A stretch of DNA of 64,000 bases, from positions 52,450 to 116,449 of the IMG/VR virus record IMGVR_UViG_3300020578_000017, one strand, 5' to 3'. The stretch comes from a virus. A model generated the notes under the pieces. The model had not been told where the DNA came from and ran no database searches. It worked only from the letters and a program-made list of their open reading frames with translations. This document shows positions 1-8,392 of the stretch, in pieces; within the stretch, counting starts at the first letter, position 1, and each line of letters starts with the position of its first letter. Both the position numbers and the translations under genes were made by a program.

Positions 1-86
1 CTTGTAATCATAAGCTGCACAGTTTGTCCAACTTTAAAGTCAGAGGTTTTAGCTGCAAATGGATATAAGGCAAACTTTTTAAACAT
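1..86 (-). CDS. N-terminus of an unidentified protein (runs off the left edge)
   Basis: The ATG lies at 86-84 and the frame stays open to the window edge, giving 28 residues beginning MFKKFALYPFAAKTS. The stop of the upstream gene abuts this region directly, as is usual in this operon. The N-terminus (hydrophobic/basic, with an AAK segment) is similar in style to other short N-terminal helices in the window. The function is unknown; only the start is visible. Confidence 0.6.
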   Translation of the reverse strand, partial: MFKKFALYPFAAKTSDFKVGQTVQLMIT

Positions 87-626
87 CTAATTTTCCTCTC
101 GTGGAAGAACATTTTCTAACTCATCCACGCGCTTACTTAATATTTCTGAATAACGCTTTATTGCCTCAAGATAGTTTGGCTGGCTATCTTGTTTTAACTC
201 AACACTTTCCTCTTTAAGCTCTTGTAGAGCCTGATGCCATAGCTCAATAAACTCTACTGGAATAAAGTTAGGCTTTGCATATCCTGAAGAGTTTTTTCTA
301 AACCAGAAGTATGGAGAGTTTGCTTCAGTTTGAGTGTAAATATAAGTCGGACTAAAAAGCTGAGCTACAAAAGGCTCATCTAATCTACCTAACATTTTTC
401 CATAATAAAAAACTTTATTTACAAAGTCATCCTCTGGGTTTGGATCGTTTTTAAATAAAATAGCTATGTTATGAGCATTAGAAGTGTCGTAAAAGTTTGA
501 TATTAGCACACCACGAACTTGATTATATAAAATCTTCTCTTTTTCGTTGAAGTTATCAATGCTAGCCTCAAATAAAGCATACTTATCTAAGTAAGCTTTT
601 AAAATGCGGCTATTTTTATCTTGCAT
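87..626 (-). CDS. Hypothetical protein in the packaging operon
   Basis: The protein has about 179 residues and no motif I recognise. It is mixed alpha/beta in the first 130 residues, with a charged helical C-terminus rich in Glu, Lys and Leu. I chose the ATG at 626, which overlaps the stop of the upstream gene as TGATG; a TTG one codon earlier is possible. It follows the portal gene and a small basic protein, so a head-completion or virion role is plausible but not shown. Confidence 0.7.
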   Translation of the reverse strand: MQDKNSRILKAYLDKYALFEASIDNFNEKEKILYNQVRGVLISNFYDTSNAHNIAILFKNDPNPEDDFVNKVFYYGKMLGRLDEPFVAQLFSPTYIYTQTEANSPYFWFRKNSSGYAKPNFIPVEFIELWHQALQELKEESVELKQDSQPNYLEAIKRYSEILSKRVDELENVLPREEN

Positions 627-907
627 CAATCTTTTTTCAAATCTGCAGTTAGATCTGGATCGCTGGTATCTCTTGTGCCTAAACTAGTGTCTGACCTATC
701 TCTGCGTTTATGATGAACGCCTACACCATTTCTTCTTTTGTTCTGTCTCTTACGATCTGACTTACGGCGATCCCTGGTTCTTTGTTCCTTGATGGTATCT
801 TTATCTTTTACTCTTTTTGCTAGTTTTATTGGATCGCTTGATAAAACTGCTGATAAATTATAAGATTTTGCAATCTTAATTAGTTCTAAGTAAAGATCAT
901 CCATCAT
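626..907 (-). CDS. Small, very basic hypothetical protein
   Basis: The protein has 93 residues. The first ~25 form an amphipathic helix (DLYLELIKIAKSYNL), followed by an Arg/Lys-rich central stretch (residues ~33-70) and an acidic end. The basic region could bind DNA or RNA; this is inference from composition. Two ATG codons are adjacent at 907-902. The N-terminal helix resembles those of several unrelated proteins in this window (see findings). It lies between the portal gene and a hypothetical gene. Confidence 0.65.
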   Translation of the reverse strand: MMDDLYLELIKIAKSYNLSAVLSSDPIKLAKRVKDKDTIKEQRTRDRRKSDRKRQNKRRNGVGVHHKRRDRSDTSLGTRDTSDPDLTADLKKD

Positions 908-930
908 ACTAATTATTTTTTACTAACGCT

Positions 931-2649
931 CTAAGCGGGAGTACCTTCTATTTCAGTTTGAGTTTCAGGAGCAGGAGTCTCTTCTGTTGGGGCTTCTTCA
1001 CCCCCAGATAAATCTGGAGCCCCTTCTTCACCTAAGTTAAGGTCACCACCTAATTGACCCAGGGTACCTCCACCAAATCCTCCCATATCGACCTCATTAC
1101 CGGAATCGCCTTCTTGATACTCTAGCTTAAGGTATTTAGCGAACCTTTCAGTAATATTAGACTTACCTACTAGATCCTGAGCTACATTTTGATAAATGCC
1201 ACGAAGTAGATCATTGAAGGCAGAATCGTTGACGGTGCCCATATCGGCTTCTAGCCTTTCGCGAGTTGCAATAGGATCGATATTCAACAAGTCAAGTATG
1301 GTTGCTATGTCTATTGATCCCTTTTGATACAAGCTATAGAGAGCTTCAAAAGTATCATTACTATCTCTTAGAGCTAATCTTCTGAAGGATAGTCTAGGGT
1401 AAATTAACTTTTCGTTACCGTCTTCATCTTTTTCTACAAAGCCATTTGCTTTTGCAACTGGTTTAAATAGAACCTCTTCAACAAAGTTTTGCATAACTTC
1501 CCTAAAAAGGAGATATCTGGTGTTCAGCACTTCAAGCGTAATCTTTGCACCGGCATAAGTCGCCTCACCTGACAAAAGCTCTGCTGTGACTCCTAATCCT
1601 GACATCAGTCGCGTTGCGATTCTACCATACTCGGAATCTAGAACAAGAAGTCGATCATTTGAGCCAATTTCTTGCCAGTTTAACTCATAGTTGGTGATAA
1701 TGCTGTAATCTGGATCAATCATTGAAGCTTCTACCTGCTCACGGAGACCTTCAACATCATCTTCAGATAATCCTTCAGCAGAAACAATTCTTTTCGGGGT
1801 CATGTTCCTGCTTGCAATTTGCGTTTGTGTCTGACGAAGCTTTTCGAACTCAAGAAGGTCTCGTAAAACTCTATCTAATATGCTAGTGCCTTGATCCTCA
1901 TAATCACTCATCTTTCTCGCTAGATGAAAAACATGACTACCAGAATAAGGGTCTGTATCTAATGGAATATTCTGCCCACGTTTAACATAATCAACAATAT
2001 CTGGTGGCATTGTCTTTAATGCCTTTAGAGCAGATTGATCGCCGTGATTAGCTCTCTCTACTAATTCTCTAGTTGCTGGGTCTGGTACAAGAGATACTTC
2101 AACATAATCTGTAAATGGGTACTTCTTAGTTTCTACTGTGTCTGGATCTAATACCTTAAGTGCTGACCAAGATTTTATCTCCTCATCCCACTCAGAGAAA
2201 ATATACACATCGCCAATAAGGTTATACTCATGTGCGATAGAGAGAAGCTTTTGGAATAAGTTGATTCTTTCAACCATAGCCTCATAGAATCTTAGAATCT
2301 TCTGAGCGGTTTTATAGTCCTTAGCCTTAGGAATAGTCAGTGTTACTTTAGAAAGTGGAATCTCTGAGTGTAAGTCGATAGCAGGACCGACTATAGGGTC
2401 ATTTTTATAGAAGTGACGGTACCATCTTCTCTTCTCTCTATTAGTTCTTGGGAGTTCGAGCATGTCCGTAGAAAGATACGGACTGAAAAACGGAGCTTCC
2501 TGTGTTTGAAGGATATCGCTTCCGGTTTTAAAAATGGAATCTAAACTGCTATTTCTATTAGCGGTTCTAGGTGCCCCCATTGCAGTAGTTGCATAGGGTT
2601 TCTTTGAATTTGCTGTTTTTGAGCTAGCAGTAGTTCGTCTTGTTGGCAC
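931..2649 (-). CDS. Phage portal protein
   Basis: The 572-residue length is typical of large portal proteins. The portal forms the dodecameric channel at the capsid vertex through which DNA is packaged. The central part has the family style: the IVGPAIDLHSE region near residue 85, a YNLIGDVYIFSEWD strand segment, and a helical region around residues 270-400 with the Q-T-Q-T and GLGVTAELLSGEATYAGA segments. The last ~50 residues are acidic and Gly-rich. The start is GTG at 2649 with AGGTG upstream. It is two genes downstream of the large terminase in the same operon, the usual order. Confidence 0.85.
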   Translation of the reverse strand: MPTRRTTASSKTANSKKPYATTAMGAPRTANRNSSLDSIFKTGSDILQTQEAPFFSPYLSTDMLELPRTNREKRRWYRHFYKNDPIVGPAIDLHSEIPLSKVTLTIPKAKDYKTAQKILRFYEAMVERINLFQKLLSIAHEYNLIGDVYIFSEWDEEIKSWSALKVLDPDTVETKKYPFTDYVEVSLVPDPATRELVERANHGDQSALKALKTMPPDIVDYVKRGQNIPLDTDPYSGSHVFHLARKMSDYEDQGTSILDRVLRDLLEFEKLRQTQTQIASRNMTPKRIVSAEGLSEDDVEGLREQVEASMIDPDYSIITNYELNWQEIGSNDRLLVLDSEYGRIATRLMSGLGVTAELLSGEATYAGAKITLEVLNTRYLLFREVMQNFVEEVLFKPVAKANGFVEKDEDGNEKLIYPRLSFRRLALRDSNDTFEALYSLYQKGSIDIATILDLLNIDPIATRERLEADMGTVNDSAFNDLLRGIYQNVAQDLVGKSNITERFAKYLKLEYQEGDSGNEVDMGGFGGGTLGQLGGDLNLGEEGAPDLSGGEEAPTEETPAPETQTEIEGTPA

Positions 2650-2654
2650 TTACA

Positions 2655-2972
2655 TCACCTGGTGTACTTCTTTATCGGAAGCTTATTTAAATTGACCGTA
2701 GTGTAATTATAGCGTTGATTACTTACGCTATCGCCACCGTCTTTTACTAACTGCTTGTGTTCATCAGCTGATTTTACAAAATCTTTTCTTGCTTCGTCTG
2801 CCCAGCGAATGATTCCTTGTAGTTTTCCTAAAGATCTTAAGTAACCACGAGAAGAACCTGCTCTTTTTGCAGACTGATGCATGCTTTGTAACTTATTTTC
2901 TAATGATGCAGCATCTTTCAGTAGCTTTTTTAATTCAGATTCAATTTTTTCTAAGTCACCATCATTGAACAC
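2655..2972 (-). CDS. Hypothetical coiled-coil protein between terminase and portal
   Basis: The protein has 105 residues. The first half is a long charged heptad-like helix (LEKIESELKKLLKDAASLENKL), probably a coiled coil. The start is GTG at 2972, which shares one base with the terminase stop (TAGTG), so translation is probably coupled. Its position between terL and portal suggests a packaging or head-assembly accessory, but no family is recognised. Confidence 0.7.
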   Translation of the reverse strand: MFNDGDLEKIESELKKLLKDAASLENKLQSMHQSAKRAGSSRGYLRSLGKLQGIIRWADEARKDFVKSADEHKQLVKDGGDSVSNQRYNYTTVNLNKLPIKKYTR

Positions 2973-4792
2973 TACTTTGGTTTCCTATTAGTTCGATAAG
3001 TATTCGTACCGTGTAGCTTTGAACGTTTTGTATGAAACGCGGTATAAGAAGATGCAGTTTTTCCTGCAGCCTCTCTAGCACTATAGGTGGGATATGTTTT
3101 TTTTCCAAAGCTGCTTTTGAATTTAGTCGCACAATAAGCCATTCTAGCTAAAGAGTCTGATTGATCATCGTGCATACCTTCAACTGGAGGGGCTTCTACT
3201 GTTATGACGTATTTTGAATGTTGGCTTTCTTCTAAGTTAAAAAGCTCTTTTATGAAAGGCTCTGACTCCGGAAATGCTAAATTATCCTTGAAATATTCAT
3301 GGGGAACTGGTAGTTGAATATTGTTTTCCGCAACTAATAAACCTAATGAAGAGTAAATTTCTGAGTTTAAGGTACGAGTTACTGTTAGCATCTCAAGGTG
3401 CCTAACGCCAGCCTCTTTAAGATGCTCTAGGAAAGGTAAACCACCGTATTGGTCAAAGTAACCTTTGACAATATAAAATCGCTTACAAATCTCCGCGACT
3501 TCACGCGAAATACTCCTTAATGACTGTGGAGTTTCTACAGGTAAACGTGAAAAGTCATATCTATCGGGTAATCCATAGTTGGTGTGATGTCCGTAATAAA
3601 CCCTAGAGTAATCAACAATTAAGCGGTCATCTTCCCAATGTCCTAAAGTTATAGCGGTTCCGTCATTAATAGAACCAACGTCCATCCCTAAAAAGTAAGG
3701 CTGCCCTAACTCACCTTTTAGCTTATAGTTTCCAGGTATAATGCACTTAGACTTAAAGGTATCTTTGTCCTTCAGCCACGATCTCTTACTGTCACCAAAT
3801 TCTGCACCGTACTCTACCATGAAAACGGAAGAGTCTCGCTTGAATCTTGATTTCAAGAACTCTGATTCAAGATTAGGGTTAATCTCCCAAGAAGGCATTT
3901 GAAGAATTAGTAGACCTGACTTTTTACCTTCAGACAAACCTTGTGTGTATAGTTTCCATAACTGCCCGGATCTGTTTAAAGGCGATGACAAAGAAATAAT
4001 CTTACCTTCTTGCTTGCCATTCTTGTTGACAAATGAAGATACTGAAGGGGTTAGTGCGTCATAAACTTTTTCTGAGCTAGCAACACCGCCGTTATCGATA
4101 AAGTGGGCTAACTCGTCCAGTACGACAACGATAGAGGAGCTACCACGCATTGTCCTTGAAAGTGAACCACCAGACTGTCCTACAATCGCTCCGTCTGCAT
4201 TAGGTTCGTTTTCAATTTCCCATTGTGTCCTGAATCTAACCTCTTGCTTTGTTATGTTAGATTTGAACCTATCCAAAATTGGAACTGTAGAGACAATATT
4301 TTTTACAGTATTGAAGATATTCTGTGCTGGCTTTTGTCCGTTAGCGATATTAATAATCTTAATTTCACCGCCACGCATTAGAGAGTAATACTCAAATGGA
4401 TCTGGTATATGTAAAATCTTATAATACTCATAAGCGGTAATCAAAGAAGTTACTGTAGATTTAGTTCCTCTTCTTCCGATGACCATCGCCATTTCATTAA
4501 ATTGATGACCGTCTTCATTTACATTACAACGGCCCTGGTTATATAAGTATTGCAGGTATTCGTATTCTGTAAGTTCAAATAACTGAGTTTCCCTGAACTT
4601 ATCAAACAATTTGATTGTCTTGTTCTGTCTGTCTAAAGGCATGCCGTAGAACATCTTTAAAACAAATCTTTGAATAGGGAATAGATTTACTTTAGCTCCC
4701 CAGTCACTTTCACAAAAAGAAACGACATCAGCAAGAGTTCTATCAGAGTTTCCTAAGAACTCACGATTGATAATGTCGTTAATGATTCCCAT
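2972..4792 (-). CDS. terL: Terminase large subunit (packaging ATPase/nuclease)
   Basis: The 606-residue protein powers DNA entry into the prohead and cuts the concatemer. An N-terminal ATPase has a Walker A-like GRRGTKST (residues 106-113) and a Walker B hydrophobic strand followed by DE (IVVVLDELAH, 221-230). A C-terminal RNase H-fold nuclease begins at FLGMDVGS, whose Asp (371) matches the first metal ligand; a late acidic HDDQSDSLARM segment supplies another. The ATG is at 4792. It is followed at once by a coiled-coil gene and the portal. Confidence 0.93.
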   Translation of the reverse strand: MGIINDIINREFLGNSDRTLADVVSFCESDWGAKVNLFPIQRFVLKMFYGMPLDRQNKTIKLFDKFRETQLFELTEYEYLQYLYNQGRCNVNEDGHQFNEMAMVIGRRGTKSTVTSLITAYEYYKILHIPDPFEYYSLMRGGEIKIINIANGQKPAQNIFNTVKNIVSTVPILDRFKSNITKQEVRFRTQWEIENEPNADGAIVGQSGGSLSRTMRGSSSIVVVLDELAHFIDNGGVASSEKVYDALTPSVSSFVNKNGKQEGKIISLSSPLNRSGQLWKLYTQGLSEGKKSGLLILQMPSWEINPNLESEFLKSRFKRDSSVFMVEYGAEFGDSKRSWLKDKDTFKSKCIIPGNYKLKGELGQPYFLGMDVGSINDGTAITLGHWEDDRLIVDYSRVYYGHHTNYGLPDRYDFSRLPVETPQSLRSISREVAEICKRFYIVKGYFDQYGGLPFLEHLKEAGVRHLEMLTVTRTLNSEIYSSLGLLVAENNIQLPVPHEYFKDNLAFPESEPFIKELFNLEESQHSKYVITVEAPPVEGMHDDQSDSLARMAYCATKFKSSFGKKTYPTYSAREAAGKTASSYTAFHTKRSKLHGTNTYRTNRKPK

Positions 4793-4794
4793 AA

Positions 4795-5259
4795 CTACTT
4801 AATGTTGTCGATATTTCTCTTGACTCTATCTTCTATGTCTATTAGCCTTTGGTTTATCTTATGAAAGAATACTTCTCTTTCATTGTCATTAACTTTTAGG
4901 TCACTAAGAACATCGTTTACAGAAGATAACATGGAGCGAATCAGTTCTACTACGTAAGGATTATGGAACGAGAATGTACTATCTGTCGCTGCTTTCTTTT
5001 GCTCTGTCGCAATGTCTGCTAATATTTTATATGCTCTTACAATTTTATCGCTAATATAAGAAGCATCGCCCTTAGCTCGTTCTATTTTTCTTCTTGCAAT
5101 TCTCATACTATCAATCTCCTCTGCTAATCCAGAAAGGATTATTGAGAAGAAGTCTGAACTGCCGGAAAAAGCTCGCTCTATCTTATCCTGGACTCTATCT
5201 TCAGGCCTAAGAAACTCACCCTCTGGCTCTCTCCGAGAAGGGGTGTTACTGGAGCTCAT
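4795..5259 (-). CDS. Hypothetical helical protein, possible small terminase-like partner
   Basis: The protein has 154 residues and is nearly all helical and charged. It begins with a Pro/Arg/Glu-rich segment; after residue ~60 come long helices that end in a coiled-coil-like stretch. The ATG overlaps the stop of the previous gene by 4 bases (ATGA). It lies 2 bases upstream of terL, the usual place for a small terminase subunit, but I see no convincing helix-turn-helix, so that role is only a positional inference. Confidence 0.7.
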   Translation of the reverse strand: MSSSNTPSRREPEGEFLRPEDRVQDKIERAFSGSSDFFSIILSGLAEEIDSMRIARRKIERAKGDASYISDKIVRAYKILADIATEQKKAATDSTFSFHNPYVVELIRSMLSSVNDVLSDLKVNDNEREVFFHKINQRLIDIEDRVKRNIDNIK

Positions 5260-6920
5260 AGATTAAACTGATTGAGTCCTTCAACCTCAATAGTTTCAAT
5301 GCTCTTAGGATTGTCTACAGAAACCATTCTATCTAAAGTAAGATCCTTATAGAAGGAGCCATAAAGATGATTGTCCTTCAGGGATTCTTTATCGAAGATG
5401 GCTTCTTGGACAAATGCCTTTTTAAGTAATGAACAGCCTGCGCCTGCGTTGTAAGAACAACCACCGCAACGGTTTCCAACCTTAATACTGGATACTAAAG
5501 CAAAAGACGAGTTATCACAAGAATCAAACTGATCAGGTGAAGCTGTCTTTACTTGTAGTATCGCTAAGTCTAAGGCTTTCTTCGCCTGATTAGTCCCAGA
5601 AATCTTAGAAGCAGCTTTAAGAACTCTGTTATAGGAATTACCATTTTTTAGTGCCTTGGCTGTCTTATTGATTAAATCTTCAGACATTACTGAAACCATG
5701 GGTAGTTCAGCAAATGCTGCAGAGATTTGCCTCGGAGCAGATTTTCTCTCTTGACTAAAAGCAGTTTTACTTACACCACAATGTGAAGACATGTCGTAAA
5801 CGCAACCCTGGCACTTAGCAGTTCTACTTAAAGATGAGGCATTTTTAAGTAACTCTGAATCGCAGCGAGCTACATCTGTTGGCACTGCAGAAAGCGAAGA
5901 AGCTGCCTTCGTGAAAACTTGATCTAAATAGTTATGTGGTACTTTTTCTGCGAACTTAACTTTAAGCTCTTCTACTGAGTATCCCTTTTGTAAATATTTA
6001 GCAGCTACCTTGACATAAGAATCTTCATTAAATGATTTCTTATTTTGAGCTAATGGAAGCTTTGCCTTTACACCAGCGACTCTTTGCTTAACTTCTTTCC
6101 TGGCAAGAAAAGCTTGTTGAAGCTTTTCTTTGTTTGCCAAAGAAGCATGCTTGCTTAAAAAGCTATCGTCTACTCTTTTAACTGAAAATAGGTAATCTAA
6201 GTATTGCTGCGTATTGTTATCAGTAAAAATTTCTTGTTTTGTGGCAATCTTCTTTGACACTAAAGCACATCGCCCAAAGTTATTAAAAGAACACCCACCG
6301 CAAGCGGAGGTTTTTAAAACAAACTTTGCTAACTTATTGTACTTATCGGTAACTTCTTTTGCCTTGTGACAGCTATCAAAGGCAGTAACATCAACATAAA
6401 CGTTTCCAAGTAAACCTTCTTCAGAAGCTAAAAGATTTCTGTTTGAAGCTGCTTTCTTCCACTCTTCTTGAGGCATATACTTACGTGCTTCAAGATTTAA
6501 ATTCTCGCCAGTATACCCTCTGTGCATTAGTCTTCTTAAGAACTTATGACTGTTTGTGGGTGAACCAGATGATGCAACTCTAGACACTGAGTTTGGTGCA
6601 TACTTATAAAGATTATCTGCTGTTTCTTCTGAATGATCCCAAAGGCTCTTCTTTTTAATCTGTTCTCTGATTGGTGGATTACCCTTTACTAGCTTGAAAG
6701 CCCCGTAAAGTGAATCTGTAGTGTCGCCCCAGGTATACTCAAGCTCAGAGTTCGCAGGCTCAATAGAGTTAGAATGCTTAAAGCTGATAGGCTCACTAAG
6801 CCAAGATAGGTCTACTATTGAAGCATCTTTGATTAGGTCAGTAATATCTCCTAAATCAACTTGCGGACCCTCACCGAATACGGAATCTAAGGACGGATTA
6901 GTTAGTTCATCTTCACGCAT
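5256..6920 (-). CDS. Large protein with three repeated four-cysteine modules
   Basis: The 554-residue protein is of unknown family. Three modules share the order C ... C-x2-C-x6-7-C: near residues 183-217 (SACGGCSFNNFGRCALV), 354-388 (KCQGCVYDMSSHCGV) and 470-500 (RCGGCSYNAGAGCSLL). Each has a further Cys 15-25 residues earlier, making four potential ligands for an Fe-S cluster or zinc. Between modules are Lys/Ala-rich helices. The start is ATG at 6920 with AAGGA upstream. It sits in the packaging operon, upstream of terL, so a virion or packaging role is likely. Metal type and function are unknown. Confidence 0.8.
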   Translation of the reverse strand: MREDELTNPSLDSVFGEGPQVDLGDITDLIKDASIVDLSWLSEPISFKHSNSIEPANSELEYTWGDTTDSLYGAFKLVKGNPPIREQIKKKSLWDHSEETADNLYKYAPNSVSRVASSGSPTNSHKFLRRLMHRGYTGENLNLEARKYMPQEEWKKAASNRNLLASEEGLLGNVYVDVTAFDSCHKAKEVTDKYNKLAKFVLKTSACGGCSFNNFGRCALVSKKIATKQEIFTDNNTQQYLDYLFSVKRVDDSFLSKHASLANKEKLQQAFLARKEVKQRVAGVKAKLPLAQNKKSFNEDSYVKVAAKYLQKGYSVEELKVKFAEKVPHNYLDQVFTKAASSLSAVPTDVARCDSELLKNASSLSRTAKCQGCVYDMSSHCGVSKTAFSQERKSAPRQISAAFAELPMVSVMSEDLINKTAKALKNGNSYNRVLKAASKISGTNQAKKALDLAILQVKTASPDQFDSCDNSSFALVSSIKVGNRCGGCSYNAGAGCSLLKKAFVQEAIFDKESLKDNHLYGSFYKDLTLDRMVSVDNPKSIETIEVEGLNQFNL

Positions 6921-6925
6921 AAAAG

Positions 6926-7117
6926 TTAATCCTTAATTGGACCTTGCTCATCATTGACAAGCTTTACGACATGTGTGCCGTCATCAGAAAGTTGCCAGAA
7001 ATCAAGCGTTGATTTGTGGATTAGAAGATTACTTGAACCAACTTTACTAAAGCCCTGAAGGTCTCTTAGTGAAGAAATCTTTAGAACTTTAAGATTATGC
7101 TCATTATCTTCTTGCAT
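6926..7117 (-). CDS. Small hypothetical protein
   Basis: The protein has 63 residues from the ATG at 7117; a TTG at 7126 or GTG at 7123 would add two or three residues. There is no Shine-Dalgarno site that decides between them. The sequence is mixed hydrophilic (SSLRDLQGF, HVVKLVNDEQG) with no motif I recognise. It ends 5 bases before the start of the cysteine-module gene, so it probably belongs to that transcript. Confidence 0.55.
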   Translation of the reverse strand: MQEDNEHNLKVLKISSLRDLQGFSKVGSSNLLIHKSTLDFWQLSDDGTHVVKLVNDEQGPIKD

Positions 7118-7164
7118 ATACACCAATACTTGTAAAGTAACTATTAAAATAATATAACTATATG

Positions 7165-7860
7165 TTACAAAGAAGGCTCTTCGCCGACATACTTTTCTAA
7201 AGTAGCTATGAACTCTTCTTCAGTTACCCAAAAGCTTGAAATATCCATATTTCTTACGATGTTTGGATTTTTTCTAATTAGCTCAAATGCACTGAAGTAA
7301 ACCCTATAAAGAGGGTCATTCTTGCTAAAGGCTTCAAGTATCTCCAATGATCTTAATAGACGATATCTAATTTGTCCCTGGGAAAATCCTAGCCTTCTTG
7401 CTACTCCTGACTGAGAAGAAGTCTCATACATCAAGATTAAAATCTCAACGTGAAGAGGATCTAGCATAATCCTGTCTAAATCTCTAATTAGTTTCTCTTT
7501 GCATAGCCTAGGGAGGACTGTTAAAAATTTAAGTCTCTCTACGGCTGTTTTGCATCTATAACTAACAGCGCCTTGAGTTATTCCGAAAATCTGGGCAATG
7601 TCATTCTGATCTTTATTGAGTTCAAAATACATATGAATGTAATCTCTCTCAATAGGATCTAAGTACTGTACTAGCTCAGATACCTGCGCTAACTGCTCTC
7701 TGAATATACGTCGTAATTCTGTTTCTTTAGCTTCTGCTTCCATATCTAAAACAATCTGCTCTTCTTCAGAATCTGGATCATAAGCTAAGTTAGAGTCTGC
7801 ACCAAAACGAGCTTCAAGCTCGCTGGGCTCCATAGAAAAAACAAACCAGTTAGAGCCCAT
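7165..7860 (-). CDS. DNA-binding protein with two sigma-region-4-like helix-turn-helix segments
   Basis: The protein has 231 residues. Residues ~67-110 (LDPIERDYIHMYF ... IAQIFGITQGAVSYR) match a sigma70 region 4 helix-turn-helix. A second unit follows at ~133-175 (LDPLHVEILILMY ... VARRLGFSQGQIRYR). No sigma region 2 is visible, so it is not a complete sigma factor. It probably binds phage promoters or partners RNA polymerase. It lies 4 bases downstream of a NusG-like gene, suggesting a transcription-control pair. The start is ATG at 7860 with a G-rich SD. Confidence 0.75.
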   Translation of the reverse strand: MGSNWFVFSMEPSELEARFGADSNLAYDPDSEEEQIVLDMEAEAKETELRRIFREQLAQVSELVQYLDPIERDYIHMYFELNKDQNDIAQIFGITQGAVSYRCKTAVERLKFLTVLPRLCKEKLIRDLDRIMLDPLHVEILILMYETSSQSGVARRLGFSQGQIRYRLLRSLEILEAFSKNDPLYRVYFSAFELIRKNPNIVRNMDISSFWVTEEEFIATLEKYVGEEPSL

Positions 7861-7864
7861 TAAT

Positions 7865-8392
7865 CTAAACCCCTGTCAAGCAAACTTGAGGAACTTCTAC
7901 TTCTAAAGTCTTTGAAGCTAGCTCAATCTTTACAATAGCGTTGCTGCTATCTAGTAGTTTTACAACTTTACCTTGAAGACTGCTGTAAAGGCCCTTAGTT
8001 ATAACAACATTTTGACCTTTTTGTAGATTAGCAAACATCATGTTATGAAGTTTATGCCTTAAAGAATTGATATAAGAGTCAGAGACCAGTTTTGCTCTTC
8101 TCTCTTTTCTGTTTTTTGTTATGGTGACAATATGATCAAAGAATCTGTTATTCTCTAGAAGATAAGGATTCTTCCTGATTGTATTAGTTTTTATAAAAAT
8201 ATAACCAGGCATTATGCTTTTGATTATTTTCTCGTTATCAATCTTCTCTGAAGAAGATGGAAAAAATATCTCACACTCACCTATGACATCAAAAACTTCT
8301 TGTTTAAGTACTTCCTCTGGTTGCTGTTCGCCAACATAACTTACGTTGACAATTATCCAGCCTGGATCTTCCTCTGTAAAAAACCTACTCAT
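7865..8392 (-). CDS. nusG: NusG-like transcription elongation factor
   Basis: The protein has about 175 residues, the usual NusG length. The N-terminal NGN-like domain has a WIIVNV strand and the family pattern ending SIMPGYIFIKT (near residue 65), equivalent to the FPGYVLV segment that contacts RNA polymerase. The C-terminal KOW domain is visible as LQKGQNVVITKGLYSSLQGKVV. NusG homologues bind the polymerase clamp and modulate pausing and termination; a phage copy could antiterminate phage operons. The ATG at 8392 overlaps the dnaX-like stop by 8 bases; a TTG one codon earlier is possible. Confidence 0.85.
   Translation of the reverse strand: MSRFFTEEDPGWIIVNVSYVGEQQPEEVLKQEVFDVIGECEIFFPSSSEKIDNEKIIKSIMPGYIFIKTNTIRKNPYLLENNRFFDHIVTITKNRKERRAKLVSDSYINSLRHKLHNMMFANLQKGQNVVITKGLYSSLQGKVVKLLDSSNAIVKIELASKTLEVEVPQVCLTGV

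Noticed and set aside
7165-7860. Complete sigma factor
   Set aside because: No region 2 (-10 recognition) is visible; only region-4-like helix-turn-helix units are present.
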